Positions 1 through 8,075 of a stretch of 64,000 nucleotides of DNA are shown one piece after another. The stretch is taken from the NCBI GenBank assembly GCA_945903705.1, contig CAMDOZ010000002.1:1-64000 (forward strand). Reading direction: 5' to 3'. The notes below the pieces were generated by a model. The model saw only the letters and a program-made list of their open reading frames with translations, did not search any database and was not told where the DNA came from. Position 1 is the stretch's first letter; each line of letters starts with the position of its first letter. Position numbers and translations under genes: made by a program. This DNA comes from Fidelibacterota bacterium (GTDB taxonomy: Bacteria; Pseudomonadota; Alphaproteobacteria; Rhodospirillales; Rhodospirillaceae).

Positions 1-642
1 AACGGCGACGCCACGCCCGGAACGGTCGAGATCACGATCTCGGACGGAAACACGGGCCAGCCCCTCGCCACGTGGACCAGCAGCACCATCGCGCCTTTCG
101 CCATGAAGCAGGTGGGCATGCGCGACATCGAAAGCCAGGTGACGCTGCCGGAGACCAAGCCGAACTTCTATTCGCTGTCGATCCGGCCCACGTTCACCGG
201 CTACTTCCAGCATGCCATGTGGGAGCCGTATATGAGGACGCTCACGAACCTCACCTCCTGCGACACGGGGGCGTCGGCTCAGGCCGGGATCGTCATGGGC
301 GTTCACACCACGCGCATCGAGGGCTATCCAAGTTCGGTCGTCGTCCACAACACGAGCACAAGCCCCGCAAACTTTTCCTTGGGCATCTACGATGCGCGCA
401 ACGGCGCGATGCTGGGGACCTATCAAACAGGCCAGATCCCGGCGAACGGACAGAGAGTGGTGAGTGCCGCGACCCTTCAGTCGAATTCCTTCCCGTCGTT
501 TCAGCCGGTCGAGGGTGACCAGTCTCACTACGTGGTGAAGCCGCTCAGCAGCGCGTTCACAGGGTACCTTCAGCACTACGTGCACAACGAGTCCGTCGAC
601 ACCATCGCGGACATCACGGCGCTTTGCAGATTGGCACCCTAA
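1..642 (+). CDS. Repeat-containing protein of unknown function (5' partial)
   Basis: The reading frame is open from the first base of the window and ends in TAA at 642, so only the last 213 residues are visible and the true start lies outside. I do not recognise a family. The visible part contains two similar modules: each has a beta-rich stretch with an Asn-Gly or Arg-Asn-Gly turn (D-G-N-T-G-Q and D-A-R-N-G-A), then a segment ending in FTGYFQH or FTGYLQH, and each closes with a cysteine (LTNLTSC and ITALC). This suggests tandem extracellular beta-sandwich repeats of roughly 100 residues, which is inference. It converges on folA with a 7-base gap. Confidence 0.6.
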   Translation, partial: NGDATPGTVEITISDGNTGQPLATWTSSTIAPFAMKQVGMRDIESQVTLPETKPNFYSLSIRPTFTGYFQHAMWEPYMRTLTNLTSCDTGASAQAGIVMGVHTTRIEGYPSSVVVHNTSTSPANFSLGIYDARNGAMLGTYQTGQIPANGQRVVSAATLQSNSFPSFQPVEGDQSHYVVKPLSSAFTGYLQHYVHNESVDTIADITALCRLAP

Positions 643-649
643 AGGATCG

Positions 650-1195
650 TCAGGCCGTGCGCTCGAGCGTCACGAAGCTGTAATCCGGTCCGCCGGGGGA
701 TTCCGCGGCGTGGCGCTCGCGGGACGCCTCGCGCCACCCAAGCGCAAGGTCGAGGTCGAACACGGCGTCGCCCTGAAAACTGCCGTGGACTTCGGTGAGA
801 TAGATCACGTGCGCTTCAGGCATGAGCACCTGGAACAGTTCGCCGCCACCGATAATGCTGATCTCGTCTACACCGGTCCGGTGAGCATCCTCATAGGCAA
901 GCGCCAGCGCGGTCGGAATATCGTGCACGACCTGCACACCCGGCTGCTGCCAGGCGGTATCGCGCGTCACCACGATGTTGGTGCGCCGGGGCAGCGGCTT
1001 GCCGATGGAGTCATAGGTCTTGCGGCCCATCACGACGGGCTTGCCCAGCGTGAGGCGCTTGAAGTGCTGGAGATCGGCCGAAATGTGCCAGGGCAATTTG
1101 CCGTCCCGGCCGATGACGCCGTTCTCCGACCGCGCCACGACGAAGGCAATTCGCACGGGGCCGCGGGCGCTCGCGGGATTGTTATCAGCGTTCAT
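650..1195 (-). CDS. folA: Dihydrofolate reductase
   Basis: Reduces 7,8-dihydrofolate to tetrahydrofolate with NADPH in the cytoplasm and so regenerates the cofactor consumed by thymidylate synthase, encoded nearby at 1761-2555. The 181-residue product has the family signature near the N terminus: GVIGRDGKLPWH, then the catalytic acidic residue Asp41 in SADLQHFKR, then VVMGRKTYDSIG for NADPH binding and the IIGGGELF loop. An N-terminal extension of about 14 residues precedes the first beta strand (VRIAFVVA). Both folate genes are on the minus strand but are separated by an oppositely oriented small gene, so they are not an operon. Confidence 0.96.
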   Translation of the reverse strand: MNADNNPASARGPVRIAFVVARSENGVIGRDGKLPWHISADLQHFKRLTLGKPVVMGRKTYDSIGKPLPRRTNIVVTRDTAWQQPGVQVVHDIPTALALAYEDAHRTGVDEISIIGGGELFQVLMPEAHVIYLTEVHGSFQGDAVFDLDLALGWREASRERHAAESPGGPDYSFVTLERTA

Positions 1196-1409
1196 CGGAA
1201 TGTCGCCGTTCGCCCATATCTTCGACGCAATTTCGCGGTGAAATCATTCTCGATCGGGCCCAGTAAGCGTTTGAAAGGTCCGGAAAATATGCACACTGGT
1301 TGCAAACTGCATGTTGCTATAGTTATCGGCGCCGCTAGGATATACCAGTTGGGCGCTCAAACCTAAAAGTGCTGTCCTAAATCCACGGTCGCAGGGAGGA
1401 AATCCTCAA

Positions 1410-1700
1410 ATGAAACGAGTCTTTACGCTGAGCGGCGCTGTTGCCGCGGTTATGACGCTGTCCATCGGTGGCGCTTTCGCCGCCGAATCCAAGTGCGGAG
1501 CGGTTCCGACGCTGCCGGACCTTCCCGCGGACGGCACGGCCGTCGTCAGCAAGGAAATGGACGCGGTTGCCGAAGGCTTCGACGACTATCAATCCAAGTA
1601 TGTCGAATTCAGCAAGTGCACGAACGCGGAATTCAACGAGCTGCAGAAGCGGTTTGAAACGCTGCTCGACCAATACGCTTCCAAAGGCAAGAAGAAATAA
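1410..1700 (+). CDS. Small secreted (periplasmic) protein, function unknown
   Basis: A 96-residue protein with a clear Sec signal peptide: MKR start, hydrophobic core to about residue 24, and an AFA-AES cleavage site. The mature part is about 70 residues with two cysteines (SKCGAV and FSKCTN) that could form one disulfide, a helical, charged C-terminal half and a GKGKK-like lysine tail. A good ribosome-binding site (GGGAGGA) precedes the ATG and a strong intrinsic terminator follows the stop, so it is a stand-alone transcription unit. No family recognised. The 214-base gap upstream (1196-1409) holds its promoter region; I see no further gene there. Confidence 0.8.
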   Translation: MKRVFTLSGAVAAVMTLSIGGAFAAESKCGAVPTLPDLPADGTAVVSKEMDAVAEGFDDYQSKYVEFSKCTNAEFNELQKRFETLLDQYASKGKKK

Positions 1701-1727
1701 GTCCGCCACTAACGGACGTAACGATAG

Positions 1728-1756
1728 GCGGGCCCAAGCGGCCCGCTTATTTTTTG
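1728..1756 (+). terminator. Intrinsic terminator after the small secreted protein
   Basis: Seven-base GC-only arms GCGGGCC (1728-1734) and GGCCCGC (1740-1746) with loop CAAGC are followed by TTATTTTTTG. It stops the plus-strand gene ending at 1700 just before the convergent thyA. There is no T run in the other direction, so it should act mainly on the plus strand. Confidence 0.9.
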
Positions 1757-1760
1757 TCCC

Positions 1761-2555
1761 CTACACCGCCACTTTGGCGGCGATGTGCGGGTGGGGATTG
1801 TAATTCGTGAGCGCGAAATCCTCGTAGCGGAACGAGAAGATATCCTTAGCCGCCGGACTAAGGGTCATCGTCGGCAGCGGGCGTGGCGCGCGGGTGAGCT
1901 GAATGTGCGCCTGCTCGATGTGGTTCGAATAAAGGTGCGCGTCGCCCAGGGTATGGACGAAGTCGCCGGGCTTAAGGCCCGTCACCTGCGCGATCATCAT
2001 GGTCAAGAGCGCGTACGAGGCGACGTTATAGGGCACACCCAGGAAGATATCCCCGCTGCGCTGATAGAGCTGACAGGAGAGCCGGCCCTCGGCGACATAG
2101 AACTGGAAGAGCGTATGGCACGGCGGCAGGGCCATCTCACTTAGCTCGGCCGGGTTCCAGGCGCTGACGATGTGGCGCCGGCTGTCAGGGTTTTTCCGGA
2201 TGGAATCGACGACCGTCGCGATTTGATCGATCGACCCACCGCCGGCCGTGGGCCACGTCCGCCACTGCCGGCCGTAGACGGGCCCCAGGTCGCCGTTTTC
2301 GTCGGCCCACTCGTCCCAGATCGAAACACCGTTCTCCTTCAGATAAGCGACATTGGTGTCGCCCTTCAGCAGCCACAGGAGCTCGAAGATGATCGATTTG
2401 GTGTGCAGCTTCTTGGTCGTCAGCAACGGGAAGCCCGCCGCGAGATCGAAGCGCATCTGGTGACCGAAAACGCTCAAGGTCCCGGTGCCGGTACGGTCGG
2501 ATTTCTTCACACCGGTGGTAAGGACGTGGTCGAGAAGGTCGAGATATTGCTGCAT
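1761..2555 (-). CDS. thyA: Thymidylate synthase
   Basis: Methylates dUMP to dTMP with 5,10-methylenetetrahydrofolate, producing dihydrofolate that FolA recycles. I start it at the ATG ending at 2555 ([12 protein letters not shown]), which gives 264 residues, the same length as the E. coli enzyme; a longer in-frame extension to 2678 has no homologous character and runs towards the tmRNA region. Visible hallmarks are [15 protein letters not shown] (Arg of the phosphate site), the catalytic Cys146 in [21 protein letters not shown], and the C-terminal KVAV. Complete and intact. Confidence 0.97.
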   Translation of the reverse strand: MQQYLDLLDHVLTTGVKKSDRTGTGTLSVFGHQMRFDLAAGFPLLTTKKLHTKSIIFELLWLLKGDTNVAYLKENGVSIWDEWADENGDLGPVYGRQWRTWPTAGGGSIDQIATVVDSIRKNPDSRRHIVSAWNPAELSEMALPPCHTLFQFYVAEGRLSCQLYQRSGDIFLGVPYNVASYALLTMMIAQVTGLKPGDFVHTLGDAHLYSNHIEQAHIQLTRAPRPLPTMTLSPAAKDIFSFRYEDFALTNYNPHPHIAAKVAV

Positions 2556-2674
2556 GCGCCTTCTTATACAACCACCACCCTTAGCCGGGTAGTGGCCCGC
2601 GTAACACGCGAAATTGTGTTTAGGGGCGCGTGGGTAGCAAATTAACCGCCGGCGTCCTATATTGATGACGCCGC

Positions 2675-3060
2675 GCAAGCGGCTATGGCGCTAAACCTGC
2701 TGTGGCATAGGCGTAGCGGACCCGGGGGCAGTACCCGGCGCCTCCACCATTTTCCGCCGGACGAAAGTTCGGCGTCCATGGGGGCGAAACAGGCTCGACG
2801 TGCGCAGTAAAGACAGTAGCTGTTCCCGGCATGGTTCCGCCGTTATCGGGCCATATCTAAAAGTGCCAACGACAACGTTGCACTCGTTGAGGACGTCCGC
2901 CTCGCTGCCTAACGGTAGCTAAGGTTTATACGTCCAAAGCGCGGTTCGGGGGGCACCGGGCAACAGAAGCCCCCCACTTTCTCCGGACCACGCGAGTCTT
3001 TCGTCGTTTGCGGTGCGACGAAGTCGCGAGTCGTGTGCGGTTTAAGGATTGAACCGCACC
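2675..3060 (+). ncRNA. ssrA: Two-piece (circularly permuted) tmRNA
   Basis: Rescues stalled ribosomes and tags the nascent chain for proteolysis. The acceptor half comes first: T-arm CCGGG-GGCAGTA-CCCGG and CGCCTCCACCA ending at 2749. A spacer follows, then the coding half starts with GGGGGCG at 2780, and GGGGGCG pairs with CGCCTCC to rebuild the acceptor stem. ACAGTAG (2813-2819) can pair with CTGCTGT (2697-2703) as helix P2. The tag frame at 2865-2912 reads ANDNVALVEDVRLAA then TAA. Pseudoknot-like GC stems follow (GGGGGGC/GCCCCCC at about 2948-2976) and a hairpin at 3035-3059. This permuted layout is known from alphaproteobacteria. The outer ends are estimates; the spacer is presumably removed. 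Confidence 0.93.
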
Positions 3061-3115
3061 CGCTACCAAAATACGCTAAGTCGAGCTTCAAACTTTCCAC
3101 GAGCGGCACGCGAGA

Positions 3116-3703
3116 ATGGAAGTCACCTCTCTGAGCTATGAGCGCATGGTCGAAGATGCCTTGCGCGGGGTGCTGCGTCAGGCGCTGAAGATCACGGAAG
3201 CGCAAGGATTACCCGGCGCCCATCATTTTTATATTACGTTCGACACCACGCACCCCGGCCTCAAGATTGCGCCGAGCCTGAAGGCGCTGCATCCCAACGA
3301 GATGACCATCGTGCTCCAGCACCAGTTCTGGGACCTGGTGGTCGGCGATGAGCGGTTCGAGATTACCTTGAGTTTCTCGGGCGTTAGCCAGCGCTTGTCC
3401 GTTCCGTTCTCAGCCGTAACGGCCTTCGCCGATCCGCATGCCAAGTTCGGCTTGCAGTTCCACGTGGAGTTCGAAGAGCGCTCAGAGGATGAAGACGATG
3501 ACGCGGGCGATCCGCCGCTCGACGACGAAGCGCCCGCCGACACCGCGCAAGTAGATTCGATCCAGGTGACGCAACAGCTCAAGAACGCCCGCAAAGGCGC
3601 CGCCGCCCGCCCGCCGCTGAAGACCGTAAAGGCGGAGAGCGAAACGGAGGAGCCGGAGGCGGCCGGCAAGATTGTCACGTTGGATGCCTTTCGTAAGAAG
3701 TAG
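3116..3703 (+). CDS. sspB: SspB, adaptor delivering ssrA-tagged proteins to ClpXP
   Basis: The 195-residue alpha-type stringent starvation protein B binds the SsrA tag and tethers tagged substrates to ClpX. The N-terminal folded domain runs to about residue 120 (helix YERMVEDALRGVLRQAL, strands HHFYITFDT, MTIVLQHQFWDL, RLSVPF). Then comes a long acidic linker (EDEDDDAGDPP and similar), and the last residues, IVTLDAFRKK, fit the short ClpX-docking tail expected for SspB. Placement directly downstream of the tmRNA gene puts tag and tag-recognition adaptor side by side. It is probably co-regulated with nothing downstream: 64 bases separate it from the fumarase. Confidence 0.92.
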   Translation: MEVTSLSYERMVEDALRGVLRQALKITEAQGLPGAHHFYITFDTTHPGLKIAPSLKALHPNEMTIVLQHQFWDLVVGDERFEITLSFSGVSQRLSVPFSAVTAFADPHAKFGLQFHVEFEERSEDEDDDAGDPPLDDEAPADTAQVDSIQVTQQLKNARKGAAARPPLKTVKAESETEEPEAAGKIVTLDAFRKK

Positions 3704-3767
3704 ATGAAGCGCCCAGCTTCCGGTTCCAGCAGCGCCATCGCTCTTTTAATTTTTATCCCAAACGGAC

Positions 3768-5384
3768 ATGACCATGGTTGACGCCGCTTTCGCCGATATC
3801 TTTCCCCTTGCCCACGACGAGACGGAGTATCGCAAACTTGCGATCGAAGGTGTCGGCGTGGACAAATTCCGCGGCAAGGACATCACGGTCATCTCCGCGT
3901 CGGCGATCACGAAACTGACCGCGGAAGCGTTCCGCGACGTCTCGCATCTCCTGCGCCCCGCTCACCTCAAGCAACTTCGCACCATCCTTGACGACAAGGA
4001 GGCCTCCGACAACGACCGCTTCGTCGCCCTCGAGCTGATGAAGAACGCCAACATCTCCGCCGGCGGCATTCTTCCCATGTGCCAGGACACCGGTACTGCG
4101 ATCATCATGGGCAAGAAAGGCCAGAATGTGTGGGTGGAAGGCGACGACGCGCTCGCGATCTCCGAGGGCGTGGCCGAAGCCTACCAAAAGCTCAATCTGC
4201 GCTATTCGCAGATGACGCCGACGTCGCTGTTCGAGGAAAAGAACACCGGCAACAATCTGCCGGCCCAGCTCGACCTATTTTCCGTGCCGGGCGACGCCTA
4301 CAAGTTCATGTTCATGGCCAAGGGCGGCGGCTCGGCCAACAAGAGCTACCTCTTCCAGAAGACGAAAGCCGTCCTCAATCCCGCGGGCCTCAAGAAATTC
4401 CTGGAGCAAGAGGTCGCCCACATTGGCACGTCCGCCTGCCCGCCCTACCACCTTGCCATCGTCATCGGCGGCACGTCGGCGGAGATGACGCTGAAGACCG
4501 TCAAGCTCGCCTCGGCGCACTACCTCGACGGTCTGCCAACCAAAGGCGGCCAGCACGGTCAGGCTTTCCGCGACCTCGCCATGGAGCAGGAAGTGCTGGA
4601 GATGACCCGCATGCTCGGCATCGGCGCTCAGTTCGGCGGCAAATATTTTTGCCACGACGTACGCGTCATCCGCCTGCCGCGCCACGGCGCCTCCTGCCCC
4701 GTCGGTATCGGCGTCTCCTGCTCGGCGGACCGCCAGGTGCTTGGCAAGATCACACGGGACGGCGTCTATCTCGAGCAGCTCGAGGCGAATCCGGCGCAGT
4801 ACCTGCCGGAGATCAGAACCGAGAAACTCTCCGATAAGGTGGTCAAGATCGATCTCAATCGCCCCATGAGCGAAATCCGCCAGCTCTTGAGCCAGTACCC
4901 CATCAAGACCCGCGTCAGTCTCTCGGGCCCGATGGTTGTTGCGCGCGATATCGCGCACGCGAAACTCAAGGAGCGCATCGACAGCGGCCAGGGTCTGCCC
5001 GACTACTTCAAGCGGCACCCGGTGTACTACGCCGGACCCGCGAAGACGCCGAAAGGCTATGCCTCGGGCGCCTTCGGTCCGACCACGGCCGGACGCATGG
5101 ATTCATATGTCGACGAACTTCAAGCCCATGGCGGTTCCATGATCATGCTGGCCAAGGGCAACCGCTCGAAAGCCGTGACCGAAGCCTGCAAGAAGCACGG
5201 CGGCTTCTATCTCGGCTCCATCGGCGGGGCGGCGGCAATGCTCGCGGAAAAATCCATCAAGAAGGTGGAAGTGGTCGAATATGCCGAGCTGGGCATGGAA
5301 GCCATCTGGAAGATCGAAGTGGAAGACTTCCCGGCGTTCATCGTGGTCGACGACAAGGGCAACGACTTCTTCGCGCAGCTGTAA
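3768..5384 (+). CDS. fumA: Fumarate hydratase, class I (iron-sulfur)
   Basis: Interconverts fumarate and L-malate in the TCA cycle using an oxygen-sensitive [4Fe-4S] cluster. The 538-residue single chain carries both the alpha and beta regions. The three cluster cysteines fall at Cys105 (PMCQDTGTA), Cys224 (GTSACPPYH) and Cys318 (GIGVSCSAD), the same numbers as in E. coli FumA. Other family blocks are [24 protein letters not shown] and the C-terminal [14 protein letters not shown] and [16 protein letters not shown]. Two nearby ATG codons exist (3768 and 3774); the choice changes two residues. A class II enzyme (fumC) lies 2.7 kb downstream. Confidence 0.95.
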   Translation: MTMVDAAFADIFPLAHDETEYRKLAIEGVGVDKFRGKDITVISASAITKLTAEAFRDVSHLLRPAHLKQLRTILDDKEASDNDRFVALELMKNANISAGGILPMCQDTGTAIIMGKKGQNVWVEGDDALAISEGVAEAYQKLNLRYSQMTPTSLFEEKNTGNNLPAQLDLFSVPGDAYKFMFMAKGGGSANKSYLFQKTKAVLNPAGLKKFLEQEVAHIGTSACPPYHLAIVIGGTSAEMTLKTVKLASAHYLDGLPTKGGQHGQAFRDLAMEQEVLEMTRMLGIGAQFGGKYFCHDVRVIRLPRHGASCPVGIGVSCSADRQVLGKITRDGVYLEQLEANPAQYLPEIRTEKLSDKVVKIDLNRPMSEIRQLLSQYPIKTRVSLSGPMVVARDIAHAKLKERIDSGQGLPDYFKRHPVYYAGPAKTPKGYASGAFGPTTAGRMDSYVDELQAHGGSMIMLAKGNRSKAVTEACKKHGGFYLGSIGGAAAMLAEKSIKKVEVVEYAELGMEAIWKIEVEDFPAFIVVDDKGNDFFAQL

Positions 5385-5411
5385 CCGGAGACCTGCATAG
5401 GAGCATTCTCC

Positions 5412-6866
5412 ATGTCGCGTCACGATCCAGACGGCTCACGCCTTCCCATCAAGATCGACACGACGACCAACGGAGAATTTGCGCCTTATCCCCTCGATCC
5501 TGTCGCCAAAGCGGCGAACAAGGCCGCGCACGAGAAGGTGAGCGCGGCTGCGCGTAAGCTCGGCATAGGACGGCGCGCCTACCTCGTCACCACCTGCGGA
5601 GCCGCGGCGACCCTGGCCGCCATGAACGAGACCTTTGCGCAGGCGGGCAAGACGGGCGGCGCTTTCGAAATCCCCGACGAAGCCGCGTTCGAAATCTCGG
5701 CGGCCGACAGCGTCGTCGCCGGCGACGAATTCATTTTTGACGTCCAACTGCATCACGTGAATCCGAAGGGCACGTGGCGCAAAGGCGGCGCGGATCGCGG
5801 GTTCCTGGGGTTTGCGCAAAACCAGGCGGCCTGCAGCGCCAGCGATCAGATCGACTGTCTGAGCGGCGAAAACATGTTGCGCGAAGTGTTCATGGACAGC
5901 GACACCACGGCGGCGGTGCTGTCTTCGGTGCCGTCTGCGCCCGACAATCCGCTGCTCGTCCACGAGGCCGCCGAGACCCGCGCCCTTGCTGCGCAACTGC
6001 AAGGCTCTCCCCGCCTTCTCATTCACGGGCTATGCCATCCGAATTTCCCCGGCCACGTCGAAGGCATGGACGAGGTCCTGAAGACCTACAAGATCGCCGG
6101 CTGGAAGACCTACACCCAATGGGGACCCGACGGGAAAGGCTTCTGGCTCGACGACGAGGCCACGGGTATCCGCATGATCGAGAAAGCGCGCGCCCAGGGC
6201 GTGAAGATCATCTGCGTACACAAAGGGCTGCCCCTCGGCCAACAGTCGTATGAATTTTCCACGTGCCGCGACATCGGCATCGTCGCAGCGAAATATCCCG
6301 ACATGAACTTCCTGGTTTATCACTCGGGGTACGAGCCGTCGCACAAGGAAGGCCCCTACAATGGATTCCGCCAAAAAGGCGTCGACTCTCTCATTCACTC
6401 CCTGCGCGAAAACGGCATCAAGCCGGGCGGCAACGTCTACGCCGAACTCGGCAGCACGTGGCGCGCCGTGATGCGCGATCCGGATCAGGCCGCGCACCTC
6501 CTGGGCAAACTCATGCTCGCGGTCGGCGAAGACAACGTGCTCTGGGGCACGGACTCCATCTGGTACGGCAGCCCGCAGGATCAAATTCAGGCGTTCCGCA
6601 CGTTCCAGATCTCGGGGCTCTTCCAGAATAAGTTCGGCTACCCGGAACTTACGCCCGAACGAAAGCGAAAGATCCTCGGCCTGTCGGGCGCAAAGGTGTA
6701 CGGCCTCTCGCCGGCCGACCTGAAAAAGAAAGCGGAGATCGACACCTGGGGTAAGGCGCGTGCGGCCTACCTGCCCGACGCCGACCCCAGCTTCCTCACC
6801 TACGGTCCGAAAACCAGGCGCGAGTTCTTTGCCCTTCTCAAGGCCAATGGCGGCGCGCCGGCCTAA
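5412..6866 (+). CDS. Amidohydrolase-family protein with Tat-like signal
   Basis: A 484-residue protein whose C-terminal two thirds looks like a metal-dependent amidohydrolase (TIM barrel): FDVQLHHVNPKG near residue 110, LLIHGLCHPN, KIICVHKGLP, NFLVYHSGYEP, VYAELGS and the late Asp motif LWGTDSIWYGSP before a helical tail. The substrate is not evident. The N terminus is odd: about 50 polar residues precede a twin-arginine-like segment (GIGRRAYLVT, Arg54-Arg55), a hydrophobic stretch and AQAG, which resembles a Tat signal with an unusually long n-region. It follows the class I fumarase by 27 bases and may be cotranscribed with it. Confidence 0.8.
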   Translation: MSRHDPDGSRLPIKIDTTTNGEFAPYPLDPVAKAANKAAHEKVSAAARKLGIGRRAYLVTTCGAAATLAAMNETFAQAGKTGGAFEIPDEAAFEISAADSVVAGDEFIFDVQLHHVNPKGTWRKGGADRGFLGFAQNQAACSASDQIDCLSGENMLREVFMDSDTTAAVLSSVPSAPDNPLLVHEAAETRALAAQLQGSPRLLIHGLCHPNFPGHVEGMDEVLKTYKIAGWKTYTQWGPDGKGFWLDDEATGIRMIEKARAQGVKIICVHKGLPLGQQSYEFSTCRDIGIVAAKYPDMNFLVYHSGYEPSHKEGPYNGFRQKGVDSLIHSLRENGIKPGGNVYAELGSTWRAVMRDPDQAAHLLGKLMLAVGEDNVLWGTDSIWYGSPQDQIQAFRTFQISGLFQNKFGYPELTPERKRKILGLSGAKVYGLSPADLKKKAEIDTWGKARAAYLPDADPSFLTYGPKTRREFFALLKANGGAPA

Positions 6867-6904
6867 CAGCGGAACCCTTCCGGGGCCGGGGCGTTCCTGC
6901 TGCT

Positions 6905-7438
6905 ATGCGCGAAGCCGCCCTTGTTGGAATTCTTGGCATCCTTCTGCCGGCGTGGATCATGTTCGGCCTCGCCGACTGGTATCTCCACCGACGCTCCGAT
7001 ATCGCCCACACCTCAGGCTGGCGTGAATCCGTTCTCCATCTTTTCTTGACCGGACAGGCGGGCTTCGCCGTCCTGCTCGCCCTTTTCTTCGACGTCTCGA
7101 CTCTTGTCGCCTTCATTCTGATCGTCGCCTACCTCGGCCACGAACTGACGACCGGCGCCGACGTTACCTGGGCGACGCCCCGGCGGAACGTGATTGCCCA
7201 CGAGCAGCGCGTACATGACTATTTGACCGCCATTCCTTTTGCGGCCCTGTTCGCGACCATCGTGATCCATCCGGCGGCGTGGCAGTGGCTCGCCGATGAT
7301 AGCGCACCGGATTGGGGCCTCCGCCTGCGGGAAAACCTTCCGCCGACCTGGTATCTGGCCCTGTTTCTGCTCGGCTCTTCGGTCAATGCGCTGGCCTATC
7401 TCGAGGAGTTTGTCCGCTGCTGGAAAGCACGGGTATAG
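6905..7438 (+). CDS. Integral membrane protein with conserved-looking histidines
   Basis: A 177-residue protein with about four or five membrane segments: residues 5-25 (VGILGILLPAWIMFGLADW), two in 45-80, one near 107-125 and one near 150-170. Histidine and acidic residues recur near membrane edges (DWYLHRRSDIAH, GHELTTGADV, RRNVIAHEQRVHDYL, VIHPAAW), a pattern that could bind metal, but I cannot assign a family. It lies 38 bases after the amidohydrolase and 9 bases before the alpha/beta hydrolase, so it is probably part of the same transcript. Confidence 0.7.
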   Translation: MREAALVGILGILLPAWIMFGLADWYLHRRSDIAHTSGWRESVLHLFLTGQAGFAVLLALFFDVSTLVAFILIVAYLGHELTTGADVTWATPRRNVIAHEQRVHDYLTAIPFAALFATIVIHPAAWQWLADDSAPDWGLRLRENLPPTWYLALFLLGSSVNALAYLEEFVRCWKARV

Positions 7439-7447
7439 TCCGAGCCG

Positions 7448-8065
7448 ATGGTTCACCTTCTCACCGACGGTCCGAAGTCCGCGAAGCTCACGATCGCTCT
7501 GGCGCACGGCGCGGGCGCGCCGATGGACACGCCGTTCATGACCTTCTTCGCCGAAGGTCTCGCTAAGGCGGGCTACAGGTGCATGCGCTTCGAATTCCCT
7601 TACATGGCGGCGCGGCGCAAGAGCGGTACGCGCAAGCCGCCCGACCGGCAACCGGTCTTGCTCGAGACCTGGCGTTCGGTGATCGCGGATATCGGCGCCG
7701 ACCGCCTCGTCATCGGCGGAAAGTCCATGGGCGGACGCATGGCGAGCCTTATCGCCGACGAGGCAAACGTCTGCGGCCTCATCTGCCTCGGCTACCCCTT
7801 TTATGGCGCCGGGCGGAAAGACAAGCCCCGTATCGAACATCTTCTGACGCTGAAGACGCGCACCCTGATCTGCCAGGGCGAGCGCGATCCCATGGGCGAT
7901 CGCCCAAGCATTTCCGCGCTGAAGCTGCCTCGTTCCCTCAAGGTCCATTGGCTGCCTGACGGCGACCACGACCTGAAACCCCGGCGCGCCTCGGGGCGCA
8001 CCCATGACGAAAACCTGACGGATGCCCTTGACGCGGCGCTCGCCTTCCTCGCAGCTTTGGCCTGA
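7448..8065 (+). CDS. Alpha/beta hydrolase, KANL3/Tex30-like (dienelactone hydrolase fold)
   Basis: A 205-residue single-domain hydrolase. The N terminus has the oxyanion region AHGAGAPMDTPFM, the nucleophile elbow is GKSMGG with Ser93, then an acidic residue in ICQGERDPMGD and a histidine in PDGDHDLKP complete the expected triad. This short form, with the SMGGRMAS elbow and LGYPFYG segment, matches bacterial proteins related to the Tex30/KANL3 group; the substrate is unknown. The gene is squeezed between the membrane protein (9 bases) and fumC (10 bases), so it is likely cotranscribed with them. Confidence 0.85.
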   Translation: MVHLLTDGPKSAKLTIALAHGAGAPMDTPFMTFFAEGLAKAGYRCMRFEFPYMAARRKSGTRKPPDRQPVLLETWRSVIADIGADRLVIGGKSMGGRMASLIADEANVCGLICLGYPFYGAGRKDKPRIEHLLTLKTRTLICQGERDPMGDRPSISALKLPRSLKVHWLPDGDHDLKPRRASGRTHDENLTDALDAALAFLAALA

Positions 8066-8075
8066 GAGGTAAGAG

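Noticed and set aside
3035-3059. Hairpin GTGCGGTT...AACCGCAC as an intrinsic terminator
   Set aside because: No T run follows the stem. It is more likely the 3' structural end or processing site of the tmRNA coding half.
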